NCBI GenBank assembly: GCA_965227695.1
Contig: OZ245760.1
Location: 2,294,001 to 2,358,000 of the forward strand
Source: UBA1858 sp965227695
GTDB lineage: Bacteria; Pseudomonadota; Gammaproteobacteria; UBA4575
DNA: 64,000 nucleotides
Reading direction: 5' to 3'
The translations under genes and the position numbers were made by a program. Below are positions 63,839 to 64,000 of this stretch, piece by piece. The notes below the pieces were generated by a model, which worked only from the letters and a program-made list of their open reading frames with translations, was not told the DNA's origin and searched no databases. The first letter of the stretch is position 1, and the number at the start of each line of letters is the position of its first letter.

Positions 63839-64000
63839 TCAGGCATCCACTTCCTTTTCTTTACGGATTCTCTCGTAAATTTCCTCGCGATGCACGGCCA
63901 CATTTTTTGGAGCGCTGACGCCGATACGTACCTGGTTGCCTTTCACACCCAGCACGGTTACCGTCACGTCATCTCCTATCATTAGGGTCTCTCCGACCCT
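63839..64000 (-). CDS. csrA: Carbon storage regulator CsrA (partial, N-terminus outside window)
   Basis: The visible 53 residues read RVGETLMIGDDVTVTVLGVKGNQVRIGVSAPKNVAVHREEIYERIRKEKEVDA. This is CsrA from about residue 7 to the end; E. coli CsrA is 61 residues. The RNA-binding residue Arg44 of VHREEIYERI is present. CsrA dimers bind GGA motifs in hairpin loops of mRNAs and sponge RNAs. The downstream order tRNA-Ser(GCU), tRNA-Arg(ACG) is the known csrA-serV-argV arrangement. Confidence 0.95.
   Translation of the reverse strand, partial: RVGETLMIGDDVTVTVLGVKGNQVRIGVSAPKNVAVHREEIYERIRKEKEVDA

Overview
The window looks like chromosomal DNA of a gammaproteobacterium, probably aquatic and biofilm-forming. 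The clearest taxonomic clue is the right edge: csrA, tRNA-Ser(GCU) and tRNA-Arg(ACG) in the same order as csrA-serV-argV of enteric bacteria. A complete Pil-Chp-type chemosensory cluster, NAD-malic enzyme, NhaA and an exosortase/EPS locus fit this. I cannot name the genus. No phage, insertion sequence or CRISPR array was seen.

Layout. (1) 1-6958, minus strand: exopolysaccharide/exosortase locus (Wza, outer-membrane barrel, Wzz, tyrosine kinase, AAA ATPase, exosortase-EpsI fusion, start of a WecA-like transferase), with a Fur-box-like palindrome at its promoter. (2) 7189-25747, minus strand: one long run of TpsB transporter, a giant (about 3,790-residue) filamentous-haemagglutinin-type TpsA, an ExbB with a DUF2341/LamG-like extracytoplasmic domain, ExbD, TonB, a porin and a coiled-coil protein. 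(3) 25945-28558: a VPLPA-CTERM protein, which is the expected substrate class for the exosortase, and a large secreted protein, behind a leader resembling a c-di-GMP-I riboswitch. (4) 29186-40345: small secreted proteins, an OmpR-type regulator, a PAS-GGDEF-EAL protein, a methyltransferase-like gene, DUF2237 and DUF389 proteins, malic enzyme, an AlkD-like protein and a DsbA-like protein. (5) 40860-41650: tRNA-Arg(UCG) surrounded by serial partial copies of itself. (6) 41816-50797: Pil-Chp cluster. (7) 51330-56904: TetR/AhpD-like/RND/LolA-like/barrel operon. (8) 57105-61293: NhaA, PQQ sugar dehydrogenase and a coiled-coil alpha/beta hydrolase. (9) 61619-64000: two tRNAs, a frameshifted GAF-MarR regulator and partial csrA.

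The genes suggest a cell-surface programme. EPS, a surface-tethered TpsA adhesin with its own TonB/ExbBD energy module and a sorted VPLPA-CTERM protein are candidates for c-di-GMP, Fur and CsrA control, with twitching chemosensing alongside.

The most unusual structure is non-coding. Two tRNA loci (Arg-UCG and Ser-GCU) are flanked by about 19-23-nt stubs of their own ends, joined to strings of short hairpins. Read in the tRNA direction, many of these hairpins carry GGA in the loop, some almost matching the CsrA SELEX consensus. They share a 29-nt identical block over 22 kb apart, and one string lies between csrA and tRNA-Ser. I propose that these are pre-tRNA spacers that could bind CsrA. This is inference from sequence only.
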